64,000 nucleotides of DNA, from positions 3,047,926-3,111,925 of the forward strand of contig JAUPFP010000015.1 in assembly GCA_036925085.1 (NCBI GenBank). Direction: 5' to 3'. Made by a program: the position numbers and the translations under genes. This stretch comes from Brachycybe producta (taxonomy: Eukaryota; Arthropoda; Diplopoda; Playtdesmida; Andrognathidae). Below, in pieces: positions 46,240 through 59,163 of the stretch. Below the pieces are notes generated by a model, which ran no database searches, was not told where the DNA came from, and was given only the letters and a program-made list of their open reading frames with translations. Within the stretch, counting starts at the first letter, position 1; every line of letters begins with the position of its first letter.

Positions 46240-46550
46240 CATTATATTTGGCTAGAGGTGATTACTGTTAACAAAATTAGAGATTTTCGCATGGGCCGAT
46301 TCGTATTACTTGTCATTCGTTCCTAAGATGTTAAGGCAATGAAACTCTGGATTTTATTGCATGAAAATCAACTTTATTATGAGATGCTTAATTTTCTGAC
46401 AAAGCATTATTTCAGCTGCACTAGAACACATTGTTACTGTTATTTGGGTTTAGATCTTTTGAATTTTGACAATGCATTTTCACATGTTGCAATTGGATGT
46501 TAGTCCTTCTGCCACAGGCTTTTTTTTAGCTAATTTGTAGAGTAATTTTT
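46240..46550 (+). mobile_element. non-LTR retrotransposon 3' end (CR1/Jockey-like), decayed copy
   Basis: On the plus strand KIRDFRMG is followed, after a frame change, by DSYYLSFVPKMLRQ, a stop, then NSG. This lines up with the DSYYWSFFPPSYLRQWNSLP signature of the 11985 copy. The downstream TCTGCCACAGGC also matches that element's 3' UTR. The stop and frameshift show it is inactive. Confidence 0.75.
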
Positions 46551-46891
46551 CAAATAGAAAGTGATGCGGACACTATCTGTATAAGAAATTCATTTTTGAA
46601 TCTTTGATTTTTTTTTTTTTTCTTCTCAGGAAGAAATAAATGTAAGGGGAATAAGAAATAGAATAGAGAATTAGTTTTCTTGTTGTTCTGAATAAATCTC
46701 ATTATAAAAGAAAAACACTTATTATAAATTAGTAAATTCACTTCAGAGAAGAAAAAAAAAACACAAAAGCACAGGTTTATTTATAATTGTGTATTCAATT
46801 TTACTAGGGGAGGTAAATTTGATTAAACATTTTCTAAAAGTAGAAAAGAGTGGATTTTAGTTGATGTTTTGCTTTTGGGCATGTACGCGCA

Positions 46892-46930
46892 CACATACAT
46901 ACATACATACATACATACATACATACATAC
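46892..46930. repeat. (ACAT)n microsatellite
   Basis: About ten ACAT/TACA tetranucleotides. Confidence 0.95.
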
Positions 46931-47342
46931 AGTAAATACGGTAGGAAATCAGCTAATTTAAAAAGCTAGTGTGTCTGTCTCAAAATGGGGGCGTGATACA
47001 CGGATGAGGTGAATGGAATGAGAGGGACTGGAGGGGAAACAAAAACATTCCCTTTTTGTTTCCAGCCCCTCCAGTTTTTTATGCAAATGACTACACACTG
47101 TAGTCCTCGCTACAAAAGAAAATATTAAAATGTGGACGTCAAAATTTAAACTTATCAATTACAAAAGGCATTATCCATTTGTCGATTACTTTCTTCATTA
47201 AAGTTGGTGGGATTTCAAGCTGATTGTGAATTTTAACCAATCCCTAGTTTTGTTTAGAATTATTATTATTATTATAAGCACCCACATCGAATCTCTCTTT
47301 CTCTCTGAAACGGTCTGATGTGGAACCCTCCGACATTATAGC

Positions 47343-47490
47343 AGTGGTAACCATTATACCTTTACGCCACTAGGTGGCAGTGGTAACCATTATACCTTTA
47401 CGCCACTAGGTGGCAGTGGTAACCATTATACTTTTACGCCACTAGGTGGCAGTGGTAACCATTATACCTTTACGCCACTAGGTGGCGTTT
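47343..47490. repeat. 36-base tandem repeat with CTCF-like core in every unit
   Basis: Four units of 36 bases (AGTGGTAACCATTATACCTT, TACGCCACTAGGTGGC) differ at only one or two positions. A fifth degenerate piece, CAGTGGTAACTATTATA, lies at about 47520. Each unit contains CCACTAGGTGGCA or, in the last, CCACTAGGTGGCG (47367, 47403, 47439 and 47475), fitting the CTCF core consensus CCACYAGRKGGCR. The core is also nearly palindromic. Confidence 0.93.
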
Positions 47491-47712
47491 ACAATGGCAT
47501 AAATGCTCTAATGTTGTGTCAGTGGTAACTATTATAATCTTTCACTGCAAGGATGGCCAACATTTCCTATTCATCTAGGTTCCCCCATTCCAAATGCACC
47601 AGTCTTGTGACGGGCGCACTTCTAGTGCTCAATAATGGGCTATTTCAGAGATTTGTGACGTCATAATATTTTCTTTTCTTGCCAGTCCTATAATAAAATA
47701 TTATTACCAATT

Positions 47713-47840
47713 CAAGATTGCTTGTTCAGATATTTAAATGAGCTGTAGGAAAAAAAGTGAGCGAAAATAACCAATCAGAATGATGAAAAAAAAGTGATGC
47801 GCAGCTCATTTAAATACATAAACTAGTTATCTTGAGGTGA
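47713..47840. repeat. inverted-repeat unit
   Basis: TATTTAAATGAGCTG on the left and CAGCTCATTTAAATA on the right are exact complements. Flanking ATTCAAGATTGCTTG and GTTATCTTGAGG extend the pairing imperfectly. Confidence 0.65.
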
Positions 47841-48280
47841 CAAATAGTAAAGCACCTTTATAATCAGTTACACACACAGTTATGAATACTAATTGAATTA
47901 AGTAATTAAGAATGATAATATTTTAATGCATGATTAAGAAAGAATTGGGTAGATGAACATTACCAATAAATAAATTGACTAATATTTTAATGTAATTATC
48001 ATAAAATCCATGTTTGAAAGTTAATTTTATATTTTAAGCTCATAAACTGGCCATTATACAGTGATTCGTTATGCTTAATGGTGGATGCGTTTATGCATTG
48101 ATGGTATTAATTTAATCCGTGCACATGCATACACACACACATACACACACATACATACACACTTATAATTAATTAGCTTTTTTTTCTAATCTGTTGCCTT
48201 TTACCTCCTCCCTCATCTTCCTTGCAAATTTTTTTTTTAAGAATGTAATGTTTTGAAGTAATCAATTATCAGAAACGGCC

Positions 48281-48296
48281 GCCATCTTGGAATTTG
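48281..48296 (+). promoter_or_regulatory. YY1-like motif
   Basis: GGCCGCCATCTTGG contains CCGCCATCTT, a strong match to the YY1 consensus. TTGACGTCATTC and CCTATTGGCTAAG (inverted CCAAT) lie 120-160 bases downstream. No transcript start can be assigned, so function is only inferred. Confidence 0.35.
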
Positions 48297-50002
48297 CTTG
48301 ACATTTTTTTCTTAGCTATTTTCTGAGTATTCTTTAATATAAATAGGAGAAAGACGAAGAAAACTTAGTGACCGCCCTAACAAAAGGAAAAATGATGGTG
48401 TCATGTACAAGTTGACGTCATTCATTGTTCCTATTGGCTAAGTAATAAGCATGTGATTTCGAGCTATTGTTATGTAATTGGTTGTCACTAAGGAAACTAA
48501 AAGAATTTCTTTTCACTCTTTACTTGTCAGCTCAGGTTTTTTTTGAACCCTCTCGAAATAACTTCACATTCAATTTTTTTAAGGTTAGACCATCTAGCTG
48601 TCTATATACAGGGTGCCTCAAATGACCTTTCTCAAGAGATATTTGTATTAGTGCATAACAGGGGAGAGTGGGTTATTCTAGAAATATCATAAGATTGTCA
48701 TATGCCAGTAGGCCTATATTGTTATATCTAGCTCATAATCTTGCAACAAGTTATGCGCAGAACAGTGCATATAGTGTGGCAGTTTATCGTATATCTAACC
48801 TTATGACCTTCTAGACAAGAGAACTGGGGAGAGGTGTGCTAAATAGGTTGCAGAGTGCATCGTATATCGCTTTGTAAGTTACATAAGAATAATGCTGATC
48901 CTGAAAAAGCACTCTAGTAGATGTGATCATTTAAGAAAAATAGAACATCTTCTAAATTAATGCAACTTTGAACACATAATTTAACATTCACGTCGTTATA
49001 CACATGCAATGTCACATTTATAAATTAATTTATACATTTATTTAAGAACTAATTGTAGGCGTATATCGGGCTTAAAGAGTATTTATAATTTTTTTGTTGT
49101 TTTCTTTTTGAAAAATTGATTGTGAATTTTAGATTTCTGTCGTGTAAATTACACTTTGCCGATTAGAAGATGATGATGTTGTTTTCAAATGATAGAAAAA
49201 TGGATAAGAAAAAAGGAGCCTTTGGCTAGAAAAATGTGTATGGGGGGTTATTTTTGTTATATTTGAAACATTCTTATTTATATTTGAAAATATATATTTT
49301 TTTCATTTTATATTTGAAAAATTAAATAATTTTTTTCGAATGGACTTTTTTTATATAAATTTTTATTAGTTTTTTGAAGCCATAAAAAAATTTATTTTTT
49401 AGTATTTTTTTTTTCATCTTATGGCTGCTTTTATTCAATTTGTTTCTTCATTGGACTCTTCTTTTTCTTATGTTTTCTTTTTATAAAAATGTCAGTTTTT
49501 GTGTTAAAAACCTATCGAATTTGTATTTTTTTGTGTCTCTCTTTCTTCGTTGTACCCGTCCATCTTGTGACGTGAACGAAAATCGTATTTCTTTTATTTC
49601 TTCTCATGTTTTCAATTTGAAGACAATTTAATAATTTATGAATTTGTCTGGCAGCTCTTTTTTTCAATTTACTTTTCAAAGTACGCGCACGCACAAACGC
49701 GCGCGCGCATCCACATACTCTCTCTCTCATACCCAGAATAAGACTTAAAAATGTTTCAACTTTCCAGGTAGAATAATAATACTATTTGTGTTTGTTATCT
49801 AACAAACAAACAAAAAATGGGTTCTTTTATTTGTTTAGGCTTCGAATTATTTATTTTTTTTATTTCCTCTCCACATTCAAAGCATATTTTTCAACAGTTT
49901 GTTTGTTTATTTGGATTGAATTTTAAACTAAAAAAAAAATTCATTATTTTGAAATATTAAGGCCTCATCTGAAACAGATTTTTAGAAATGTGCACGTTAC
50001 TC

Positions 50003-50377
50003 TTAGGGCCTTGGCATACAGACCACTTTTAAAAGACTGCAAAAATGAAGTCGAAGGTGGCTGAGCTGTGGTTGCTATTTGTTTTCTATGCAAATACGCA
50101 AGACTTGGCACACAAAGTGAGTGGTCTTCCAACTTCTGTAACCGGAAGGTGGTCGATCTCCGCCACCATCGAAATTATTTTTTTTTCTTAGCGCACAAAC
50201 CATTTTCCAACCACCCAGCAGGTATTTTCGATCTTGTTCAATTCCGTTTTTGTCGCCAACTATGACCACTTTTTTGCAGTCCACTCAACCACATTTGACC
50301 AAGAAAAAAACAACACATTGCAGCCGCAGCCGCGACTTCGTTTTGCAAAACTTCGAAAAGTGGTCTGTGTGCCTTAA
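50003..50377. mobile_element. inverted-repeat MITE (GGGCCTT...CAGACCAC), copy 2
   Basis: TTAGGGCCTTGGCATACAGA, CCACTTTT at the left pairs with AAAAGTGGTCTGTGTGCCTTAA at the right (end words only). ATGAAGTCGAAGGTGG near the left and CGACTTCGTTTTGC near the right are a second pair. The 16293 copy shares these words. Overlapping short frames on both strands are artefacts. Confidence 0.82.
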
Positions 50378-51291
50378 AACTCGCTTAACTAGTGGTTACT
50401 TTTTTCTTTTCCGCATTTTCACCGAATTGACTTGAGAAAATCTTCAGTTAAAAAAAAAATCTCATTGTATAGAGGACACCTTGTATTGCTGGAAAGTTAA
50501 TAAGAGTTTTCAAGGGGGTGCTTTTTAAAAAAAAAAAAAAAATGCGTGGATAAATTTCAGATAAGAAAAGTCTATAGTGATAGTGAAGATGTTTTCCTAT
50601 GAAATATCTTCCGGTTTTATTTTGGTTAGTTACTGGAGAAAATAGAAAAATAGATTGGTAGGAAAAAGAGAAACATGTGACCACTATTATTACTAAGAGG
50701 TACCCCCAACCCACCCACCTATGTAAGTATATATACTGTATATATGCTATATGGTTACATTGATGAAAGCGATTTCATTGTGGCCACGGTTAAATCCTAT
50801 TATGAGTGTTAGAAGAAAAACTCTTCAGTGATGACGATATTGACAGACGATAACAAATTGTGTGTATGTGTCCATGAAGAAAAAGGTTCTTATCGTCTTT
50901 TGTGTCGTCGGGATTTTTCTCTTAATGTATACACAGTCGGTATAAGACCCTGTTATGCTCGGTCAACCGATGGTAATATCATGTCTAACCTCATCTCATA
51001 AGTACAGAGGGGAATGGTCGCAAAATGAAAAGATGAAAACGTAGTTTTTTTTTCTTTATTCTTCTTTATTGCAAAATGTGTATTGAATCACACGCGCACA
51101 CATACACATTTCACACATTTTATAGCTCTATGAAGTTGTTGTATTTTATTTAGCCTTTCTCTCTCTCAATAGTGGCGCTAATCTAGCACCAAATCCAATA
51201 AATACCAAACTCTAAATGAGCGCCAAACTGAATAACTACGAAATCTCCCATAATTAATATTTATCATTTATCAAAATTAGTAATCAAGAGT

Positions 51292-51604
51292 TATACCTTG
51301 TACACACATGAGTTTAATGAATTCAAATTAAATGTGTTTAGGTCAATTATACGGAATCCAGTTAAGGACATGCACCCAAATAAAAATTGACTTTATTATT
51401 AATATTTTAAATTGAAATACTAAATCAATATATTTTGTCAATAGTTTCTATATTATATTTTAAAAGTAAATTAACTCAATATTTTCAGATTATTAACTGA
51501 ATAAATTAAATTCGACTTATTGTCCATTCGCCCTTCACAGGGCTCTGTAGAACGTGTTTAATATTTAAATGCATTTAACTGTGTATGTGTGTACAAGGTA
51601 TTAG
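51292..51604 (+). mobile_element. ACCTTGTACAC family F, copy 4
   Basis: TATACCTTGTACACACATGA at the left and TGTGTGTACAAGGTATTAG at the right. It lies about 400 bases beyond the splice donor of the N-terminal exon. This is one of the best-preserved copies. Confidence 0.92.
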
Positions 51605-52027
51605 CCTCCAAGCCTGAAGGCTAAAGGACATTGTCCTTTGCATAGTGCTCAGTATACAACTCTTTGCTTGAATTATCGTCCCTTTCCTTTTGTGCAAGTT
51701 GCACGACGAGTTTACTTGGTGGAAAAAAATTGTGTTTTATCTTCTAACGCTGTTTTTATTAAGGAACTAATAAACAATATACAAATTTTACTAGAAGGAT
51801 TTGTTGTACACTAGATTAAAGAGCAGTGGTTCCTAAATACGCGGCACAGTTATTTTGTGTCTGGAAAAATCACAGCGCACTTTTCTTATATTTTTGATCT
51901 CAAAGAACCATTATGAAAATGGATGTCCAAAAACTCTTTCAACACCAGACAAAAACATAAACAAACAAAACCATCTCTTTTGAAGCTTTTATAAAAATTA
52001 TATATTTTTAAATGATATACCACGTAC

Positions 52028-52107
52028 CGCCATAATTAGGTCGTATCCTTTTATCATAGCCTCGTAATAAGGAATCTAGAATTGCAGAAATGTTGAGGAC
52101 AAGTGGA
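52028..52107 (-). CDS. GABA-gated chloride channel subunit (RDL / GABA-A beta-like), N-terminal exon
   Basis: This exon encodes the start of the mature ligand-binding domain of a Cys-loop receptor. Read on the minus strand, a pyrimidine-rich stretch ending in CAG precedes 52107. The 80-base exon then reads one leftover base, 26 codons (PLVLNISAIL, then a stretch ending GYDKRIRPNYG) and one more base, followed by the donor GTACGT. The N-terminal helix motif LDSLL, the phrase GYDKRxRPNYGG and the NIS glycosylation sequon are diagnostic of GABA-A/RDL receptors. The last base joins the 23469 exon in phase to make the second Gly of NYGG. This is the first recognisable exon; the signal-peptide exon upstream was not found. 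The following intron is about 28.6 kb. RDL-type is the best guess; another GABA/glycine-type anion channel is the alternative. Confidence 0.9.
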
Positions 52108-52803
52108 CTGCAAATGAAAAATGAAAAAGAAAAAAAAATGCATTAGACCAGAATAAATGACAATAAATACAAAATTGTTCCAAACTTTTAAAAAAAAAAC
52201 CCTCAAAGGATTAAATCTCTAAAGAGAAAGATGGAAGAAGGAGATGAGGTGAAATTTATTTTTGCCTTTTTCCATAATCATATAATGTTTAAAATCCCTT
52301 TGAAATTTGTTTCTATAGTTTGGACATAACCGGCTAAAAAAGGAAAATCTGTTTTAGGCTTTTTTTTAGCTTTTAAGCTTATATAATAAATGTATATATG
52401 TGTATGTGTATAAAATGGTTGTTAACTGTCCAACAGCAGCATCATTTTCTAAATGACACGGGTTTCTGCCTGTTTGGCGTCTTCGTTATACATTATAGTG
52501 TTACACTATATATCTATAGTAATTGAGTACTTAGTTTTAACCACGATTGTTTGTGGTTGTTGCTTTGTGCCTCTATTATCTATTCTGCTTGATTTCATAA
52601 CTTGCTTTTTATTACCAAATATATTTGTAATGCAATGCTTCCATATATCTACATATCCATGGTATGCTAATTGCATTCTCATTACAAAACTGTACGAAAG
52701 AAGAAAAAAAGAAGACATTTTGAATAAACTACATTGTTTATATGTAATGACCATAGACTGACTATATATACCTGCATAACATGTAAATGCATGGGTGGAT
52801 GGA

Positions 52804-52808
<5 letters not shown>

Positions 52809-52836
<28 letters not shown>
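52809..52836. repeat. (AT)n microsatellite
   Basis: Short AT run inside a region of TACATATA-rich sequence. Confidence 0.9.
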
Positions 52837-53270
52837 CAAGTATGTACATATACACAAGTATATACATATATAACATGTATAATTTATCTCTGGTTGAATT
52901 TACGTTTGTCTACGACCATTAGTAGCCACATGGGGACGAGATTTTCATGATACTTTAGGTCAAAAGTATATAGGAGTTTGAATTGCAGACAACAAATGGT
53001 AATGTTTTTGTATATGTAATGTGTATGTATATGCATAGGAATATGTATAAATTCCCTATGTAATAACAATGCATAGTGAATGCTATATAGAGAGCTTTTT
53101 TTTTGTATCTTAGTTTTCTTCGTGTAGGCCCTATATGTATACTTATGGGTACGTCGGCAGTTACCTTAGTCAACGTTAAACACGTTTATGAATAATGTAA
53201 GACGAGAATACATTTGCATATTGCAGCTAGAACTCTTTTTTTTTTCTTCTAGTACTATGGTTTTTTTCTG

Positions 53271-53275
<5 letters not shown>

Positions 53276-53303
<28 letters not shown>
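53276..53303. repeat. (CT)n microsatellite
   Basis: CT run of about 28 bases. Confidence 0.93.
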
Positions 53304-54019
53304 GATGATCTCTCAATCTTTCTCTCCATCATATTATGTACAGGTGTACTGTATGTATCCCATAGACTAGATATAAGACAGGTATATGAGAGTTTGAAGC
53401 ACTCGAAAAAGTTGAGATTTTTTCTTCTTCTCCCTATTGTACGATTTTTTATTTTTGTTTTGTTTTGGATCTGAATTTTCTGCGTGATGTTGTTTTCAAT
53501 GTTTACATTTAGAGACCAGTATCAGTTGAGTTTTTTCTTCTTCTTCAAAATGTCATCATATGTCCAGTTACTGAAATTTTTCAGGAAACGCAAATAAAAA
53601 AGTAATGAATCCTTCTAAATTTAAAGCAACAGAAAACCTGAATTTGGAAGAAGAAAAAAAATATTATCAATAAAATAGGTTATGCCAAAATATAGACATG
53701 TTGCCTTATTGAAGAAAGAAGAAAAGCTCCTCGAGGTTATTTTTATACCATATGTTTGAAATGAAATAATATTACAGCTGAAACCGTTTAACACGAAGTG
53801 GATGGTATCAAAATATAATAATAATGATTTTAACTTATCTTCAAAACAAATACAGTTTGAATAGTAAATGTAAAAGAAGAAACACAAGGAAAGAAAAAGT
53901 CACAACAAACACCTAAACAAGAAAATTAAACAAAAAACGTTTTTTTTTTGTTATATAATATGTTTGTTATATAAAAAAAAAGTCTTAAAAAGGAAAAACA
54001 AAACAAAATATAATCTGTT

Positions 54020-54095
54020 CTTGTAGTGGTTAGTGTCTTAGCCGATGGTAATGTTGGTGAACTTGGTCATGGGTTCAATCTCTTGCAGTGTGAAT
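54020..54095 (+). repeat. tRNA-like SINE head
   Basis: TAGTGGTTAGTGTCTTAGCC resembles an A box, and GGGTTCAATCTC fits the pol III B-box consensus GGTTCRANYCC. Acceptor-stem pairing is not evident and the unit is longer than a normal tRNA, so a SINE head or tRNA pseudogene is more likely than a functional tRNA. Confidence 0.5.
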
Positions 54096-54962
54096 TTATT
54101 TCAAATATTTCAGAAGGTGGTGGACAAACAAAGAAACAAATTATGAAGTTAAATAAAAAGCGAGTAAAAAAAAGCAAATAATAAAGATAAAGGACATCAT
54201 GGTCAACACACACACACACACACACAAGATTGTCAAGTATAAATTTTTAAACAACATGTTAACACATTTTAAAACATGTTTTCGTGTTAAAAGAATTTGT
54301 ATGTTATTCTAAAGGACCTGTATCACAAATCTATTTTATGTTATCCGATGTCGTAGTGTTATCCATTTTCGTGTTAAATGGTTTTTAATGCATTTTTTTT
54401 GTAGAAAAAAAACCCATACCTTTTAGCAAAACACATGTTTGCAATTGATTTCCTAACAATCACAGAGATTTTTTTGTATCAGATGAGAAGAAAATTACCA
54501 GAAAAATAAGTAAGTTCATTCAAGCTAAATAAATATTTTTGAACTTTAAACGAAAAAAAAAAGTAGTAGTATCTACCATGAAAAATGCTCTCTTTTCAGG
54601 CAAGATTAATAAAAGAGATGAGGTTTTGCAGAAGCTTGTTTTATATAATATATATGCTGAGGCTATAAAAATGAATGTAAAAGTATATACTGTATACAGA
54701 ATAGAGGCATACATGTATAGTAGTACCTTTATTGATGTTATTATACATATTATACAGTATATTTATATATACACACACAGAGCAAGTAAGGACTGTACCT
54801 ACTTACCTACCTTAACACAATTTTTGCTTGTAAAAATATAAGGTAACCATGACCTAAATATACATACACATAACGATTGTAGTAAAGATATGGATTTAAT
54901 ATTGTATGTTACTTGGCAAATGCACAAATATGGCAGCGTGATGATAAATGATAATAAGAATT

Positions 54963-54982
54963 CTGTGTGTGTGTGTGTGTGT
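54963..54982. repeat. (GT)n microsatellite
   Basis: Ten GT dinucleotides. Confidence 0.9.
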
Positions 54983-56218
54983 ATATATTCTCATATATAT
55001 GCCGTGTATGATCATATTGTGTGTACATCATAAAATGAATTTTTTTTCCTTTTTCCATATCGTTTATTTTGTGACACATTGCTTTTTTATACATGCACAA
55101 TATGATGCTTATGTGTTTCTGTGTTATACAGTGCATTTCATATATCACCTGAAATAAAGAGAACATCTTGTATTATAAACTTTCTGCTAGGCAGACATTT
55201 TTCTTAAAAAGGTAAAAATTAAAATAAAAAAAAAATTAAAAAGTGGAAAATAACCATTTCATAATTATAGATGTAGTGCACTAATGAACTTTTATTAATT
55301 ATTGTAACCAAATAACATAATGAACACAAACAGTAACATTAAAATTAATAAGGTATACGACTGTCCTGATGTTTTATAACTTAAAATATTTTTTTACATA
55401 CTTAAAACAATATTTATAAGTAAATTTACAGAAATTCTGTCCTGAAGTAGCTTAAATGGCACTTTTTAGCTCTGCTATTGTAGTATAATCATGGCTCTTT
55501 TTATGTTGAAAATTTCAGGCGAATCCATCAAGTGTAACTCGAGTTATAACCAATTTCTCGGGTGGGTCTATATAATTATATGAAATGCACTGTCTAACTC
55601 GTGAGACTGACTCAAACAATTGGTTTACTATAAAAACTATATAAAAAAAGCTCGAATATATATACTGGTATTAATTGTTATGGTTTAAGTTGCTGTGTGT
55701 TGTGTTTGTGTGTTAACTAGCAAGGCTAGAAATTCTAATTAGGGAATTTTAGTGAAACAACAAAAGTGTCAGAATGTTGGAAATTAAAATGCATTACAAT
55801 TTTTCCATATAATTTTAATTGATAGCATTTTAAATTAAAATCCTGATTTTCTCTTCCTGATTTCTTCTTCGAATTTCAGAAAATGATGTTTTCGTTTCGA
55901 TTTTATATTTTTTATTATTATTTTTTAGTTTGTTTTTAAAATTTTAGAAATATTTTTAGATCTAATGGAAACAGGCCATAAAAGTGCTCCTTAGTTGAAA
56001 CAAGTGAGCTGTGATTGGAGTAATCCACTATTAAATGAACTGAGAAAGGAGGGATGAATCATGCCCAGTAACGGAGGCGACTGAATAAGCGCCAAATTGA
56101 ACAAACGTCAAACTGAATAACAGCCAAGTTTTTTTTGCTTTTATTCAGTTTGGCGCTTGTTCAGCTCCACCATAGTGACATAATAAAGACAAACTGTAAA
56201 AAATAACAAATTTTTTGT

Positions 56219-56342
<124 letters not shown>

Positions 56343-57221
56343 AGTTAAGATTGTAAAGCAAATAGAAGTGAGATTGTATTAACAAAATCCAACACATATT
56401 AGGATTGAAAGGCTAGGATTGACAAGCGAGAATTTATTGTCTGTTTCCTGCTAAACGAATTATCGTTTCCGTTACACCGAATTTGAGGAGGAATTCCAAT
56501 TTTGTTAGAAACTAGAAGAGTAAATAGATAAAACATTATAGGTGACACATATTGCGGACAATTTAGTGTCAGATATACTGTATGAAGTACGAGAAAATAG
56601 TTCCTTTCAGCAAATAACTTCTAAACGTGTTTTCAAACACATCAACAATATGGGAAAAAGCTTTTTTTTATAGACTCTCAACGAAGATGGTTTGCTTTCT
56701 TTCATACTAACTACAAAATAATTTTCTATTGATTTAATCATAGAACTTTATGGTCGGACGTTATTAAGTCTGTCATTTATTGTAAGCAGTAAATGTCAGA
56801 TGTAAGTAAACCTCTCATTAGATTTCATTTTAAACTTTATAGTAAATTTGAATTAAATCTGAAAGGGCTGTTTACATATAATGTGAAGTTTTGGCAGCCA
56901 TTTGTTTTTATGTATGGACTTTCACTGCAAAAAACCATATTGCTTCTCCGATCTAGTGAGTTTTTTTTTATAAATTATATAAAGATTTATCCATAAATTC
57001 TAATTGCGATAACAGAATCAATACATTTTTCTTTCTCTCTCTCTCTCTCTCTTCTACTCTGGTCACTTATCTAAAGATGAAATCATTTTTTTTGTCCAAG
57101 TTTGATCGACTGTAGAATAGAAAAAAGATAAAAGGAGAGAGAGAAAAAAAAACCTCTGAAAATGGAAAACATGATTTTTATTCAGGTTTATTGAACACGG
57201 AATTACCAAAACTTCTATATA

Positions 57222-57223
<2 letters not shown>

Positions 57224-57294
<71 letters not shown>
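57224..57294. repeat. (AT)n microsatellite
   Basis: About 70 bases of AT dinucleotides. Confidence 0.96.
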
Positions 57295-57297
<3 letters not shown>

Positions 57298-58595
57298 GAT
57301 CAACTGTATATGTTATATGACGAAGGGCTTAGAAGCAAAAGGGAATAAGTGGCTTAAAGTAATGTAGATCTTAGTAAATTGAGTTCTCAAAGAGAGGAGA
57401 CTTCCATAGACATCAATGTTATAGTTCTACGTTTTGACTGCTATAAAGCAGCAGTGAGCAGCTTTTTCATTTATTTCTCTTCTTGTCCACCAAATTCTTT
57501 TATCATTTCCTTGATAAAATATGGTAGGCCTACTTATCTCTATTTTTATAAAAAAAAATGTTACTTATCCCGGTTGGCTTCTAACCCCCTCCTATAATGA
57601 ATTTTCATTTTGAGTCTCTTTATGTTTTTTAAAAAGTGGGAGGCACTTTTTAGAGTTTTATAAGATATATATATGCATATATACAGTACATGTACTTGTA
57701 TATTGGACATTGTTATCTATATACATGTATATTGAAAGAAGTTTTCTATATATTTTTCATATTAGAATCTACTGTACTTCCAAAAAATGGTCCCCTAGTG
57801 TCAAAGTAAGCATTTCGATTTACAAGTTATTGCCTATAGCGGTTTTGAGCTTGGAGGTAATCGACCCTCGTTGTGTGCTTCCATCTTTCTAATTGGTTGT
57901 GCCATAATTAAATTCTTCGATGTTGTTAATAGCCCTATAAAGAAGACCCTCTTCGCTTTTCTAGGCTCTTCTTCTTCGTCTTCTTCTATACTTAGAAACA
58001 CAAGGACCTTCTTTTTTTTTTTGGTTTGTAACCCTATATAACCATATTCTTTTCAGGTTTTTCATGGATGTTAATGTTGAAAGAGAGTTGTTTCATGTGA
58101 CGTTGCCATTGCTTAATGTATTCATCCACCAACTTATTACATGATAGGATTTTGATCTCACGTATATATAGAGAGAGAAAAAGAGTGAGAGAAAGAGGGG
58201 CCCACATGTATTTCCATGCAGTGCCTCTATTGGTTTTAGGCTTTTTCACAATAGAATGTTTGTAATAATAGGCGCCACATTTGATCTTTTACTTTACAAC
58301 ATTATCCTATATATACTTGTATGCCTTGTTTTTTATTCAGATGTTCATCTTTTGTTTTCTATAGAAAGTTGATTATGTGTTTTATTTTTGTCTGTAGAGA
58401 GACATGGAGAGGTAACTCAACTACATGTTAAGAATAAACCGTGTTGAGTGAGCGAGCATTTATTGTTTAACCTTTCTTTAAGGTTCTCTTTATTGTTAAC
58501 TAAAAAAGACAAGCTTTTTTTCATGACTACAAATAATACAAAGACATTAAAATATAATTTTAATGTAATAACCATTGTGTTCTTTGCTATTAAAT

Positions 58596-58713
58596 GTCGG
58601 TCTCAACTTGCAGGACGGCGGTAAAGCCTACAGTTCATCCTGGTGATTTTGTGATGGACGACATCACTTTGTTTAGTGTGCATTTTTACACAAGAAAACA
58701 AAAACACTTGTAA
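58596..58713 (+). other. short open frame, unrecognised
   Basis: A plus-strand frame of about 38 codons starts MSVSTCRTAVKPTVHPGD and continues FVMDDITLFSVHF to a stop. The middle reads more like protein than the AT-driven frames around it, and the DNA is locally less AT-rich. No family is recognised. It may be a repeat remnant or chance. Confidence 0.2.
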
Positions 58714-59020
58714 TTTCAAAGTGTGCACTTGGACAATGAAAAGTGTGCACCCAGAAAAATTAAATAACTATCAATTACATTTTTTTTTAACTCATTTTGA
58801 AATGTTTTTTTGTAAGTTACTTAATGATGGATTTAAGTCACATCCAGGAGTCAAATAGATTAAGTTTAAACAGGATGTGAGAAATCCATAGTTTACAGTC
58901 TTCCTTTGAAATAAGTAAAAAAAAGTGAGATAATTGAATTATGATTAGCAATTATAATCTATTAATTAATCATAATTTAAAATTGGGTCTGCACTTGGAA
59001 AAATTTCTTACAATAAGCCC

Positions 59021-59163
59021 TAATGGATGGGGTCGACTTTTTCTGGTATGGGATGTCAAACGGTCGCGCCCAATCCCGAGCTATCATAGCCAAAGCCGAG
59101 GGTGACCTACAAATCATGCAATGGGAAGTTTACCCCGCTGTGGAAATGTGCTCTCATCTTTAA
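59021..59163 (+). other. short GC-richer open frame, unrecognised
   Basis: A plus-strand frame of about 47 codons starts MDGVDFFWYGMSNGRAQSRA and continues IIAKAEGDLQIMQWEVYPAV to a stop. Base composition is near 50 percent GC, unlike the flanks. I do not recognise the peptide. It could be an exon of another gene, a transposon remnant or chance; no splice sites or start context support a gene. Confidence 0.25.

Noticed and set aside
54020-54095. Functional tRNA gene
   Set aside because: A and B box-like words are present, but I cannot draw an acceptor stem or anticodon arm.
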